Assembly: GCA_033855775.1 (NCBI GenBank) | Contig: JAWVFT010000047.1 | Span: forward strand, 1-64,000 | Origin: DASVTR01 sp033855775 | GTDB taxonomy: Bacteria; Acidobacteriota; Blastocatellia; Pyrinomonadales; Pyrinomonadaceae | Reading direction: 5' to 3' | DNA: 64,000 nucleotides | In this document: piece by piece, positions 9,255-17,271 of the stretch | How positions within the stretch are numbered: the stretch's first letter is position 1 | Layout of the letters: every line of letters starts with the position of its first letter | Translations under genes and position numbers: made by a program | The notes under the pieces: model-generated | What the model was told of the DNA's origin: nothing | The model's database searches: none | The model's input: the letters and a program-made list of their open reading frames with translations, nothing else

Positions 9255-9764
9255 TTGAGCCAGCAGCGACCCGTTGAGCCGTTTGACGCGGCACGGCTGA
9301 CAAATTTTCTAATCGCAAAATCAATCGCCGAAGCTTTGCTCGTCGGCGCGCTCGCCGTCGCTTTTTACCTGATGGCCTTCAATCCCTTCTTTCGCGGCGC
9401 GCTCGACGAAGCGACGCCGCAGCATGTTTACGGATGGGCTGTGGATGAAGCTGCGCCCGCCGCGCGCGTCGAAGTGCAGCTTTACATTGACGGGCGTTTC
9501 AGTGGAGCGACGACGGCTGACCTCGCGCGCCCAGACGTGCTGGCCGCCGGTCGTGCCGCAGATGAACTGCACGGATTCAGCTTCAACACTCCGGCCCTCA
9601 ATCCCGGCGAGCACGAGGCGCGCGTCTATGCCGTCTACGCAGGGCGAAACGCAACCCGGCGGACGCTTCAGCAAATCGGCTACAGCATCAAGTTTGTCGT
9701 CGCAGCGAACGAAGCGAAGAGCGCGCCCGCTTCAATGTCAACTGTGGGAGCAGTAAAGCCTTGA
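9255..9764 (+). CDS. Membrane-anchored conserved hypothetical protein
   Basis: About 169 aa. Residues about 22-43 (SIAEALLVGALAVAFYLMAF) form one membrane segment. The remainder is a predicted extracytoplasmic beta-rich domain with the pattern VYGWAVDEAAPAARVEVQLY, then DGRFSG and HGFSFNTPALNPGEHEARVY, which suggests a small Ig-like or lectin-like module. I prefer the TTG at 9255, because an upstream ATG at 9207 would place the start inside the terminator stem. Its stop overlaps the TTG start of the next gene by four bases (TTGA), so the two are probably co-translated. I recall this pair from acidobacterial genomes, but no function is established. Confidence 0.6.
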   Translation: MSQQRPVEPFDAARLTNFLIAKSIAEALLVGALAVAFYLMAFNPFFRGALDEATPQHVYGWAVDEAAPAARVEVQLYIDGRFSGATTADLARPDVLAAGRAADELHGFSFNTPALNPGEHEARVYAVYAGRNATRRTLQQIGYSIKFVVAANEAKSAPASMSTVGAVKP

Positions 9765-10483
9765 GTTCAACGCAGCAGCAGCAGAACGGCGCGGCTCAAC
9801 AGAGCGGAGCGGCTCGCGCGTCCATCATCGAAGGGCGGCGGCTCGCGCTGTGGGAGATTGCTTCCATCGTTTCGTCCGCGTTGATAGCAGAGTGGACGAT
9901 TCTGCCTTTCGCCGGTCAGGAAAAATGGATTGGCGCGATTCCAGTGCTGCTCGCCTTCACGTTGATGTTCTACTCGCAACGCTTGCGCAAGGAGAACGCG
10001 CGAGAGTTAGGCTGGCGGTTCGATAATTTTCTTAAGGCCGCGCGGCTGCTCGCGTTGCCGATGATTTTGACGAGCGTGCTGCTCGTCATTGTCGGCTGGT
10101 TGACGAACGGATTGAATAACAATCTGCTGGCGCGGGCGGGCGGGCGTTCTTTGATGTGGCTTCCAGCTTGGGGAATCTTGTGGGGACTCTTGCAGCAGCA
10201 CGTGTTGCAAGCCTTCGTCAATCGCCGCGCACAGGTTGCTATGGGGCGCGGCTGGCCGAGCGTGTTGCTGGTGGCCGCAGTCTTCGCTGTGCTTCACTTT
10301 CCGAACCCCTGGCTCTCGCTCGCAACCTTCGCAGGGGGCGTCATCTGGGCCTGGGTCTACCAGCGCGCTCCGAACATTCCGGCTCTGGCCTTGTCGCACA
10401 GCCTGATGACGCTCGTGCTCATCTGGACGCTGCCCGCCACGGCCCTGAGCGGCTTGCGCGTCGGCTTCAACTATTTTGCTTGA
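9761..10483 (+). CDS. CPBP-family membrane protein with altered catalytic motif
   Basis: A 240-aa polytopic protein with about six to seven hydrophobic segments. The C-terminal half matches the CPBP (CAAX protease and bacteriocin-processing) family by motif order: motif 1 at LLQQHVLQAFVNRR, motif 2 at FAVLHFP (His179), motif 3 at LALSHSLM (His213). In active CPBP enzymes motif 1 is EExxxR; here the two glutamates are Gln145-Gln146, while both histidines remain. It may be a non-proteolytic member or a Gln-type variant subfamily. The TTG start overlaps the stop of the upstream anchored protein, which could be its partner. A strong terminator follows. Confidence 0.75.
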   Translation: MSSTQQQQNGAAQQSGAARASIIEGRRLALWEIASIVSSALIAEWTILPFAGQEKWIGAIPVLLAFTLMFYSQRLRKENARELGWRFDNFLKAARLLALPMILTSVLLVIVGWLTNGLNNNLLARAGGRSLMWLPAWGILWGLLQQHVLQAFVNRRAQVAMGRGWPSVLLVAAVFAVLHFPNPWLSLATFAGGVIWAWVYQRAPNIPALALSHSLMTLVLIWTLPATALSGLRVGFNYFA

Positions 10484-10511
10484 GTTTGCGGGCGGGTGGA
10501 ATGCGTGAACA

Positions 10512-10550
10512 CGAAAACGCCGGACTCCCCCAAGCCCGGCGTTTTCGTTT
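10512..10550 (+). terminator. Rho-independent terminator after the CPBP gene
   Basis: Perfect 12-bp stem CGAAAACGCCGG/CCGGCGTTTTCG with a 12-base loop, followed by TTT. It lies about 30 bp after the stop. The A-rich left arm also makes it a weak terminator in the opposite direction. Confidence 0.88.
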
Positions 10551-10731
10551 GCCCCTACTTCTCTGAAAGGAATGTTGCCTGCCTGACAAAGGATTCTACA
10601 GACTATCGGCGCGGCTTGGTTGCAGTCTCATTGCATTGTCGTAGCAAAAAAACTTTCCTGCGCTCCTCCATAAATTGAGCGCGCTGGTTTCAACATGAAG
10701 AAAGTTTGTGCTGTACGTGTTGAACGTCTGT

Positions 10732-10740
10732 TGCTATAAT
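10732..10740 (+). promoter_or_regulatory. Extended -10 promoter of rnpB
   Basis: TGCTATAAT is a perfect -10 hexamer with an extended TGC, 12 bp before the P1 helix of RNase P RNA. No good -35 is visible at 17 bp, consistent with an extended -10 promoter. Confidence 0.65.
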
Positions 10741-10752
10741 CAGCCTGCCTTG

Positions 10753-11273
10753 CATGAGAGCAGGTCGGGCGGTCGCCGCTTCGCAAAACTCGTTTTGCGA
10801 GGGGGAGGAAAGTCCGAACACTATAGGGCAACGAGCCAGCTAACGGCTGGGCGTCCGGCTCGGAGTTGTCGAAAAGTCTGCGAGAAATCGCTCTTCTTGA
10901 CGGCAGCGAAGAGTCTGGCGACGACAAGTGCAACAGAGAACAGACCAGCCAGCGGGCCGCCTTGTTGCTCTTCGGAGCAGCGGCGGTTGCAGGTGATGGG
11001 TGAAACGGTGCGGCCCCTCAAGGGCTTAATGTAAGAGCGCACCAGCGCGGCGTGGCGACACGCGCGGCTAGGCAAACTCCTCGTAGTGCAAGACCAAATA
11101 GGGAGGCGTCAAACAGGGCTGCCCGCCCGAAGCGAGTTTTCGCAAGAAAATTTGCTACGACCTCCGGGTAGGTCGCTTGAGCCAACTGGCAACGGTTGGC
11201 CTAGATGAATGATCGCTGCTTTGGCTGCAAAGTCAAAGGACAGAATTCGGCTTACAGACCTGCTCTCATCATG
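10753..11273 (+). ncRNA. rnpB: RNase P RNA, bacterial type A
   Basis: Catalytic RNA of RNase P, which matures tRNA 5' ends. The ends pair as helix P1 (GAGAGCAGGTC with GACCTGCTCTC). The conserved P4 strand GAGGAAAGTCCGAAC is near the 5' end, and ACAGAATTCGGCTTAC is near the 3' end. The J-region signature CCAAATAGGGAGGC, GGGTAGGTCGCTTGAGCCA and GCCTAGATGAATGA are all present. At about 520 nt it is longer than E. coli RNA (377 nt). An 18-nt insertion lies at about 11014-11031, inside the otherwise canonical GGTGCGG...TAAGAGCGCACC element. End positions are taken from P1 pairing and may be off by a few bases. Confidence 0.95.
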
Positions 11274-11357
11274 CACGGCGTCTTTATTCAAGAGACGAGC
11301 CGCGACTTCTGACCGTCCGGCTGCGGAAATTAATTCAACCAAAGAGGCAACAGAGAG

Positions 11358-11633
11358 ATGGCGAACCGGAAAGGGGTTTTTATCGGGGCTTACGTGCCGA
11401 ATCAACTCAAGGAAGCCCTGCAAATACGCGCGAAAGCCGAGCACCGCACGCTCTCGCAGGAAATAACGAGAATTTTGGAAGAGGCAATCAAGGGGCGCAG
11501 GCTGCCGCCGGGATTTATTGACCGCCGCGCGCCCGAATCCGGGCCGCGCCGTCGCACGACTGACCCGGCTCCGCGCCGCCGCGATGGCGACGCGCAATAC
11601 AGCGCTTCGGAGCAGACGAACGGCGAAGAGTAG
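11358..11633 (+). CDS. Ribbon-helix-helix (Arc/CopG-like) protein
   Basis: A 91-aa protein. Residues 1-48 fit a ribbon-helix-helix DNA-binding fold: the strand KGVFIGAYVPNQLKEALQIR, then a helix with EHRTLSQEITRILEEAI. The C-terminal half is Arg/Pro-rich, charged and probably disordered. ATG start with AGAGAG just upstream. No toxin gene is adjacent, so there is no reason to call it an antitoxin; it may be a regulator. It lies about 85 bp downstream of rnpB and ends before a strong terminator. Confidence 0.7.
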   Translation: MANRKGVFIGAYVPNQLKEALQIRAKAEHRTLSQEITRILEEAIKGRRLPPGFIDRRAPESGPRRRTTDPAPRRRDGDAQYSASEQTNGEE

Positions 11634-11750
11634 GGCCGGGCTGCCGTTAGTCTAACCAGGCGGACCGCGCAGGATGAGCGAGCTTGACGTGTCAAACGTC
11701 GCTTTCGCTCTGCGGCCCATCAGCGCTCCCGAAGTTGAAGCCACAATCGA

Positions 11751-11790
11751 AGCGCCGCTCCAAACCGTGGAGCGGCGCTCGTCGTTTTTT
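11751..11790 (+). terminator. Rho-independent terminator
   Basis: Perfect 11-bp stem AGCGCCGCTCC/GGAGCGGCGCT with a 7-base loop; CGTCG then TTTTTT follow. It lies 118 bp after the ribbon-helix-helix gene and 45 bp before the next start. Confidence 0.85.
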
Positions 11791-11801
11791 ACCCTCCGTT
11801 T

Positions 11802-11810
11802 TGTTACACT
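11802..11810 (+). promoter_or_regulatory. Extended -10 promoter
   Basis: TGTTACACT, an extended -10 just after the terminator T-run and 25 bp before the TTG start of the PP0621-like gene. No matching -35 is seen. Confidence 0.45.
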
Positions 11811-11834
11811 ACAGGCTTTGCACAGGAGCAAGCT

Positions 11835-12152
11835 TTGAAGTTCTTCGTTATTCTCATCCTGCTCTCTCTCTTTATCACGCTGCTCTATTTTCGTTTGCGG
11901 CCTTACATCAAGATGGCGCGGCGAATGTTCGGCATCGCGCGCGACGTGCGCCAGATGAGCCGGAACGAACCGGTGCAGCCCTTGCGGTCTGAGACGGCGA
12001 CCGACAATAAGCTTCTTCGCTGCGCCGCCTGCGGCATCTGGACTCCGGCCTCGCGCGCCATCAAGTTGCGTTCTTCACCTGCGACATATTGCTCGCACGC
12101 CTGCATGGAAGCTTCCGCCGCCGGAAGCAGCAAACGCAAGACGGTAGGCTAA
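11835..12152 (+). CDS. PP0621-like small membrane protein with zinc-ribbon
   Basis: A 105-aa protein. Residues 2-22 form one membrane segment (FFVILILLSLFITLLYF). The C-terminal part carries CAACG at about residue 63 and a second Cys pair in YCSHAC, a treble-clef/zinc-ribbon pattern typical of the PP0621 family. The TTG start at 11835 is supported by AGGAG 6 bp upstream; no ATG alternative gives the membrane segment. It stands alone between a terminator and a decayed region. The function of this family is unknown. Confidence 0.65.
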   Translation: MKFFVILILLSLFITLLYFRLRPYIKMARRMFGIARDVRQMSRNEPVQPLRSETATDNKLLRCAACGIWTPASRAIKLRSSPATYCSHACMEASAAGSSKRKTVG

Positions 12153-12557
12153 GACTCGCCGGGCAATCGTCAACACTCAAGCATGAGAGATAGAGGCTGG
12201 CGCGAAGGACTGCCACAAGCGCAGAGCCGTGTCTAGTTTGACCTGTAACTACGCCTTCAAAAGTTAAGCGGAGGCCTGCCGGAGCCGGACGAAAAATAGC
12301 TCTGTGCTGCCTTGAGTAATTATGGTTTAATCAGCCGCCGCGTTAGCCTGCTGTATCAACATAACTATTCAGAGAAGGAGAATGGCATGAACGAGTGCAA
12401 AGGAAAGTGGGAATCATCCATCACATGGACAAAGAGGCGTCAACTGAACATTCCCCCAACCCACCACAAACGGTGAGCGACGGTGTGATAACGATTAACG
12501 CACACAGTTCGTCCGGCTTCACCGGCAAACATGAAAAAATCGGGCCGCACAACTTGA
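12153..12557. other. Non-coding or decayed stretch upstream of a gene remnant
   Basis: No intact gene. TGGTTTAAT (12323-12331) resembles an extended -10, and AAGGAG precedes an ATG at 12387, which opens a frame of only 29 codons. A second frame stays open from about 12395 to 12646 but shows no family signal. I read this as the eroded 5' part of the gene whose 3' half follows. Confidence 0.45.
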
Positions 12558-12910
12558 CCAAAGGCGACGGTCTATTCGTTTCTGCTCGTTCCGGTCGGGT
12601 TGGTCAGGAGCGAAGGGGCAATCAAAACAATTCGCCTTCCCGGTAAAGATAGCGTCGCAGCTTTTCATCTGCCTTTGATTGAAGAGACGGCATATAAGAG
12701 CTACAGCGTGGCGCTCCAAACCGACGACAAAAAATAGTCCGTAACTGGACAGGGCTGAAGTCCAAGCCCGGAGAGACGGGCAACATTGTCTCCGTCCACA
12801 TCCCTGCGTCTGTGTTCCGGCAAGCGAGGTATAGCTCAGTCCTCAGCGGCGTTGCCCCTGAGGGAGCGAGCCGGGAGATTAGCTCCTATCTCTTCCAGGT
12901 GACAAAATGA
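12558..12910 (+). pseudogene. Frameshifted remnant of a membrane-anchored DUF protein (C-terminal domain)
   Basis: Two adjacent frames together spell one beta-sandwich domain. Frame one (to a TAG at 12735-12737) gives a hydrophobic FLLVPVGLVRSEG, then AFHLPLIEETAYKSYSVALQ and TDDKK. Frame two resumes directly with IVRNWTGLKSKPGE, VSVHIPASVFRQARYSSVLS and ends FQVTK. The junction is the A6 run at 12729-12734; one more A would join the frames. The pattern matches a C-terminal domain I recall from acidobacterial membrane proteins that often carry zinc-finger anti-sigma-like N-termini. No N-terminal part is recognisable, and a stop lies at 12555. Decay, slippage or an assembly error are all possible. 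Confidence 0.6.
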
Positions 12911-13216
12911 TGAAGGCCCGCCCGCTGCTTCTACAGTTTCCTCATATCCCTTAACACGAATCAACAAAGATTCTTCTTGACGGCCCGAAACAGAATTTCA
13001 TCTCCGATCATAGTTGTGTAGAGAGATTAACTGCCGGGAGAGTGGGAAAATCATGAGCACGACGCGCTTCTGTGTGCTCGACACGCGCTCTTCCAGCAGA
13101 GAAGCGCTGCGTGTCTTGAGCAACGCTCCCGGCACGGTCGGGTTCGAGATTCCGCTGGCCGCCGTTGAGAGGAGCAGCCCCCGCGCTGTCCTCATTTCGC
13201 CGGTCCTTCATCTTCC
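12911..13216. other. Gene-poor stretch after the remnant
   Basis: Nothing convincing. An ATG at 13053 with GGGA upstream opens a 55-codon frame that runs 4 bp into the 3' end of the MFS gene. It has no recognisable domain and could be chance or further decayed sequence. Confidence 0.4.
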
Positions 13217-14743
13217 TTAAAACTTCAACGGTGGAGTCGTCCCTGACAATTCCTTTTTCTGCCTGCTCGCGCCGAGAAAGAAGAGTAAGGTGGAGATGAA
13301 GAGAGCCGCCGGGGCGAGCAGCAGCGCCGCGGAGAGAAACTCGCGGTTCGGGTCAATGCCGAGCATGGCGGCGAGCGAGGCGAGGAAGCGCGATCCGCCG
13401 CCCTTCAAAGAGTCGGACAGGATGCCGACGGCGGGACGGGAAATCATGTCTCCGAAAATGTGTATGACGACGATGTTGAGAGCGACGGCGGTGGCGCGCA
13501 CAATCGTCGGCACGCTGCTGACCAGAATGGCGTGAAAGGGCGCGTTGCTGACGAAGAGCAGCATGACCGAAAGAAAAATCGCCGGAAGATAAATCCATGG
13601 GTTGTTCGAAGTCAGTCCGAGCAGTGTCGGGAAGATGCCGAGCAAGGTGCTGACGGCGCAGACCAGAAAGTAAGCGTTGTGACGTTTCGCGGCCACGCGG
13701 TCGGCCAGCCATCCACCGCCGAAAGTTCCGGCGGCGCCGCCGAGCAGCGTCACGACGCCGAGCGTCACGGCGGCGTTGGCCTCGCTCATTCCTTTGTCTT
13801 CCACCATCAACACGACGGCCCACGTGGCAAACGTTCCGAGGGCGAACGTGAGAGCCGTGTAGCCCGCGGTCGAGAGCAGCCAGTCGCGCGTCCGCAGGAT
13901 TCTCCATGACGTGCGCCACAATGATTCCTGCGCGTCCTTGTGCGCGAGCGCCTTTGAAGTTTCAGCGGCGCTTTCAACCATCTCTTCGAGCGCGGTCGAG
14001 GCTGGCGGATGCGCGTCGGTCGCGCCGCGCACGGGTTCGCGCAGCCGCCAGACCAGCACGGCGGCGACGAGTCCCGGCACGCCGACAATCATGAAGGCCA
14101 TGCGCCAGCCGAAAAAGCTGGCCAGCACGCCGCCGATGACAAAGCCAAGGGCGAAGCCCATCGGAATCGCCGCTTGAAAGACGCCGAGCGCGGTGGCGCG
14201 TCGCTGCGGCGGAAAATAATCCGCGATGAGGCTCGGCGTAATCGTCGAGTAGGACGACTCGCCGACGCCGACGATGGCTCTCACGAAGCAGAGCGCGAGA
14301 GCGGCGCCAGACATCATGAGCGTGAAGTTGATGATGGGCAGGTGAAGCTGAATCGAAGCGGGCAGGAACGGCAGCCTGTCAACGATGCCGGAGAAGCCTG
14401 TCGCCACGCTCCAGATGACGGCGGCGGTCGCCATCAATTTCGTTCTCGAACGCCTGTCGCCGAGACGCCCGAAGAGCGGCGCGAGCACTGTGAAGGAGAG
14501 CAACAGCGCAGCCTCTATGTAACCTAACTCGGCGTGCGTCAGCTTCAACTCCGGGTCGTTGAGCATAGAGGGCGCGACGGCTGGCAAGACCTGTCGGTCA
14601 ATGTAGTTTAAGAAATTGACGAGCGAGAGAATCGCCAGCGCGTAGTAGGAATAGCGCGGAACCTGAATGCCGGCGGCGGCGGCGTTGTTGGTTGTGGCGG
14701 GCCGCGATGTGCCGGCGGAAGCCCGCGTCGGGTGGTCGTCCAT
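13217..14743 (-). CDS. MFS transporter
   Basis: A 508-aa, 12-TM major facilitator. The first segment is YALAILSLVNFLNYIDRQVL, the spinster/sugar-phosphate-permease style opening with a conserved Asp-Arg. The loop 2-3 signature is GRLGDRRSRTKLM, and the repeat in the second half is GGWLADRVAAKR. A charged cytoplasmic loop of about 45 residues separates the two six-helix halves. The substrate cannot be told from sequence. The ATG at 14743 overlaps the stop of the upstream phosphatase-like gene (TGATG), so the two are translationally coupled and may act on related compounds. Confidence 0.85.
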   Translation of the reverse strand: MDDHPTRASAGTSRPATTNNAAAAGIQVPRYSYYALAILSLVNFLNYIDRQVLPAVAPSMLNDPELKLTHAELGYIEAALLLSFTVLAPLFGRLGDRRSRTKLMATAAVIWSVATGFSGIVDRLPFLPASIQLHLPIINFTLMMSGAALALCFVRAIVGVGESSYSTITPSLIADYFPPQRRATALGVFQAAIPMGFALGFVIGGVLASFFGWRMAFMIVGVPGLVAAVLVWRLREPVRGATDAHPPASTALEEMVESAAETSKALAHKDAQESLWRTSWRILRTRDWLLSTAGYTALTFALGTFATWAVVLMVEDKGMSEANAAVTLGVVTLLGGAAGTFGGGWLADRVAAKRHNAYFLVCAVSTLLGIFPTLLGLTSNNPWIYLPAIFLSVMLLFVSNAPFHAILVSSVPTIVRATAVALNIVVIHIFGDMISRPAVGILSDSLKGGGSRFLASLAAMLGIDPNREFLSAALLLAPAALFISTLLFFLGASRQKKELSGTTPPLKF

Positions 14744-15636
14744 CAAGCTCTTCCGTCTTCCTCCGTCAAGACTTCGACGATAGTTGGAGTAATGTCCGCG
14801 AGGCTGCGGACACGCTGGCGAAACAGTTCGCGGGCCACGCCCCAGATGAGCGTCGGGACTTGATTGAGCGTGTGATTGCGCGTCGAAAGGTCTTCGATGT
14901 TGCCGTGGTCGCTGGTCAGCACGACGGTCGTGCGCCGTAGGTCAACGCGCGCGAGTAAGGCGCGGACGAGGCGCGCGAGGTCCGCGAGCACAACGCGCGC
15001 TCGCGGCGTGTCCTGCGCGTGGCCGATTTTGTCCGTGATGAAATATTCGTAGAGCGTAAAGCGATGCTCGCACGCGAGCGCGGCCAGCGTCGTCGCCGCT
15101 TGTTCGTGTGTGCCGGGCGCAATGTCCAGCCCGCGCTCGATGAGCATCCGGTTGGTGTAGTCTTGAAAGACCGCGCGTCCGGCCTGCAAATCGTCTAAGT
15201 TGCGAAAGCTCATCCCGGCGGCTTCGACGGCTGTCGTGGTGGCCGAAACCCAACGCGGGCGCGTCTGGAAAAAAAGCGGCGTGTAGGCGTTGGCGAAAGT
15301 GTTGGGAAGGATGCGGGCGCGCTTGAGTTGAAGGAAAATCGAATGCTCGTTGATGATGTCGCGCAAGGCTTGATTGGGAAAGCCCTGCTTGTGATAGCCG
15401 AGCGTCATGGGCGCGTTGATGCCTGTCAGAATCGTGGTCTGGCCGGACGCGCTTTGCGGGCGACCCGGCACGCCGAGCGTGGCGTCGGTGCGAACGAGCG
15501 CGCCGTCAAAAGGGAGCGACGGCTCTTCGTCTTGAAAGACGGCGAGCGGCGCCGCCCCTTCGAGTCCGTCGAAGGGATTCGACGCCCCACGCGCGCCGAT
15601 GCCGAGGCCATCAATGAAAAAGAGAAGCACAGGCAT
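14743..15636 (-). CDS. Alkaline-phosphatase-superfamily metalloenzyme
   Basis: About 297 aa. Begins MPVLLFFIDGLGIGARGASNPF, the first metal-binding motif of the phosphopentomutase/iPGM/alkaline phosphatase superfamily. SASGQTTILTGIN holds the probable nucleophile Ser/Thr, and VVLTSDHGNIEDLSTRNHTL carries the second metal site (DHGN and a later His). It is shorter than iPGM (about 510) and phosphopentomutase (about 390), so it is a minimal member of unknown substrate. I chose the ATG at 15636 over the GTG at 15654 because the family starts directly at this strand. Coupled to the MFS gene by a TGATG overlap. Confidence 0.75.
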   Translation of the reverse strand: MPVLLFFIDGLGIGARGASNPFDGLEGAAPLAVFQDEEPSLPFDGALVRTDATLGVPGRPQSASGQTTILTGINAPMTLGYHKQGFPNQALRDIINEHSIFLQLKRARILPNTFANAYTPLFFQTRPRWVSATTTAVEAAGMSFRNLDDLQAGRAVFQDYTNRMLIERGLDIAPGTHEQAATTLAALACEHRFTLYEYFITDKIGHAQDTPRARVVLADLARLVRALLARVDLRRTTVVLTSDHGNIEDLSTRNHTLNQVPTLIWGVARELFRQRVRSLADITPTIVEVLTEEDGRA

Positions 15637-15815
15637 GCCCGCGATGAATAACACTCACTGCCGCCGCAACGCAAGAAGAAAAAGCTATCCGGCGATTATC
15701 AATGGCGCAAGCTTCGTTGTCATGATGCAAGCTTCGTTGCCGTGGATGAAAGCGTGGCTCTGAAAATTTGCAGGGAGTCGCGGCCAGCGGCAAAGCTATG
15801 GCGGCGAGCCGGAAG

Positions 15816-17255
15816 TTAAGAGTTGAAGTTGGCGGGAGCTTTGCCGGAGTCTGTGGGCGCGGGCGGCAGTTCGCCCGTTTCGGGAAGCAGTCCGCGGTCG
15901 CGGTAGAGGCGCAGTTTGTTGTGCAGCGTCTTGAGGCTGATGCCGAGCATGGCTGCGGCGCGCGTCTTGTTGTTCTCCATCTTTTGCAGCGTGCGGAGAA
16001 TCATGTGTCGCTCCATCTCTTCGAGGGGCGTGCCGATGGGCAGCGTGAGCGTGTCGTCGCTGCGGGCGCGCGTGCGTTGTTCGACGGAGTAAGGCGCGAG
16101 ATGATGTCTCTCGATGACTTCGCCGGAACAGAGAATGACGGCGCGCTCGACGGCGTTGCGCAACTCGCGCACGTTGCCCGGCCACGTGTGCGTTTGCAGA
16201 GCTTCGATGGCCGCCGGGCTGAGCACGCGCGCGGGGCGATGATGTCTTTCGGACAGTTGCGTGACGAGGTGTTGAGCCAGCAGCGGCAAGTCTTCGGTGC
16301 GCTGGCGAAGCGGCGGCAATTCAAGCGCGATGACGTTGAGGCGATAGAGCAAATCTTCGCGGAAGGTTCCAGCCTCAACCGCATCGAGCGGGTTCTTGTT
16401 GGTCGCGGCCAGCAGTCGCACGTCAACTTTGATTTCGTGCGTGCTGCCGAGCCGCCTGAGAGCGCGCTCTTCGAGGACGCGCAGCAGCTTGGCCTGCAAG
16501 AGCGTCGGCATCTCGGCTATCTCGTCGAGCAACAGCGTTCCGCCGTTCGCCAGTTCAAAGCAACCTTGTCGCCGCGCCGCCGCGCCCGTGAAGGCTCCCT
16601 TCTCATGCCCGAAGAGTTCGGACTCCATCAGCGTCTCTGGAATCGCAGAGCAATTGATGGCGATGAAGGGCGCGCTCTTGCGCGGGCTTAAATTATGAAT
16701 AGTGCGCGCGACGAGTTCCTTGCCGGTGCCTGATTCGCCCGTGATGAGGACGGAAGCGGAAGAGGGCGCGACCTGTTCGATGAGCGCGTAAATCTGTCGC
16801 ATCGGCTCTGAGTCGCCGACCAGTTCGCCGAACGCGCCGCGGTCGCGCAGTTGCCGCCGCAGGGCTTCGTTCTCGCGCCGCGCCTCGCAGTGTTCGACGG
16901 CGCGTTCGATGATGACGCGCAGCTTCGGCAGGTCGGGCGGCTTCTCGATGTACTGGTACGCGCCCTCTTCCTGTATGGCGCGAATCGCCATCTCGATTGA
17001 GCCTTGCCCGGTCAGGAGGATGACGGCGACTTCCGGGTAACGCCCGCGCAACTCGCGCAGCAATCCGAAGCCATCAAGACGCGGCATCATGATGTCTGCG
17101 ATGACAGCCGCCGGGCGAAACTCTTCGGCGCGCGCGAGTCCCGCCAGCCCGTCCGCTTCGGCTGCCGTCTCATAGCCCCACGACGTTATCAACTCGCGCA
17201 GGCTTTCCGCCACCGCTTGGTCGTCGTCAACAATGAGCACACGCCCCTTCGCCAT
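15816..17255 (-). CDS. Sigma54-dependent NtrC-family response regulator
   Basis: A 479-aa cytoplasmic transcription activator. Receiver domain at residues 1-120 (VLIVDDD, acceptor Asp in DIMMPRLDG, Lys in IEKPPD). AAA+ domain about 140-375 with Walker A GESGTGKE, the sigma54-contacting loop GHEKGAFTGA (intact GAFTGA), and Walker B GGTLLLDEI. C-terminal Fis-type helix-turn-helix with NKTRAAAMLGISLKTLHNKL. The ATG at 17255 gives a normal receiver start. An extended -10 (TGCTACACT) ends 7 bases before this ATG, so the transcript may be leaderless. No sensor kinase is adjacent. Confidence 0.92.
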   Translation of the reverse strand: MAKGRVLIVDDDQAVAESLRELITSWGYETAAEADGLAGLARAEEFRPAAVIADIMMPRLDGFGLLRELRGRYPEVAVILLTGQGSIEMAIRAIQEEGAYQYIEKPPDLPKLRVIIERAVEHCEARRENEALRRQLRDRGAFGELVGDSEPMRQIYALIEQVAPSSASVLITGESGTGKELVARTIHNLSPRKSAPFIAINCSAIPETLMESELFGHEKGAFTGAAARRQGCFELANGGTLLLDEIAEMPTLLQAKLLRVLEERALRRLGSTHEIKVDVRLLAATNKNPLDAVEAGTFREDLLYRLNVIALELPPLRQRTEDLPLLAQHLVTQLSERHHRPARVLSPAAIEALQTHTWPGNVRELRNAVERAVILCSGEVIERHHLAPYSVEQRTRARSDDTLTLPIGTPLEEMERHMILRTLQKMENNKTRAAAMLGISLKTLHNKLRLYRDRGLLPETGELPPAPTDSGKAPANFNS

Positions 17256-17262
17256 GCTCGAA

Positions 17263-17271
17263 AGTGTAGCA
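17263..17271 (-). promoter_or_regulatory. Extended -10 promoter; possible leaderless transcript
   Basis: On the minus strand the motif is TGCTACACT, with seven bases between the hexamer and the ATG of the NtrC-type regulator. The expected start of transcription falls at or next to the A of the ATG. Confidence 0.5.

Noticed and set aside
13053..13220. 55-codon frame after the gene remnant
   Set aside because: No domain and only weak ribosome-site support; overlaps the 3' end of the MFS gene.
15707..15739. Two copies of GCAAGCTTCGTTG with a 20-bp period
   Set aside because: Only two short copies without arms or an associated gene; could be chance duplication.
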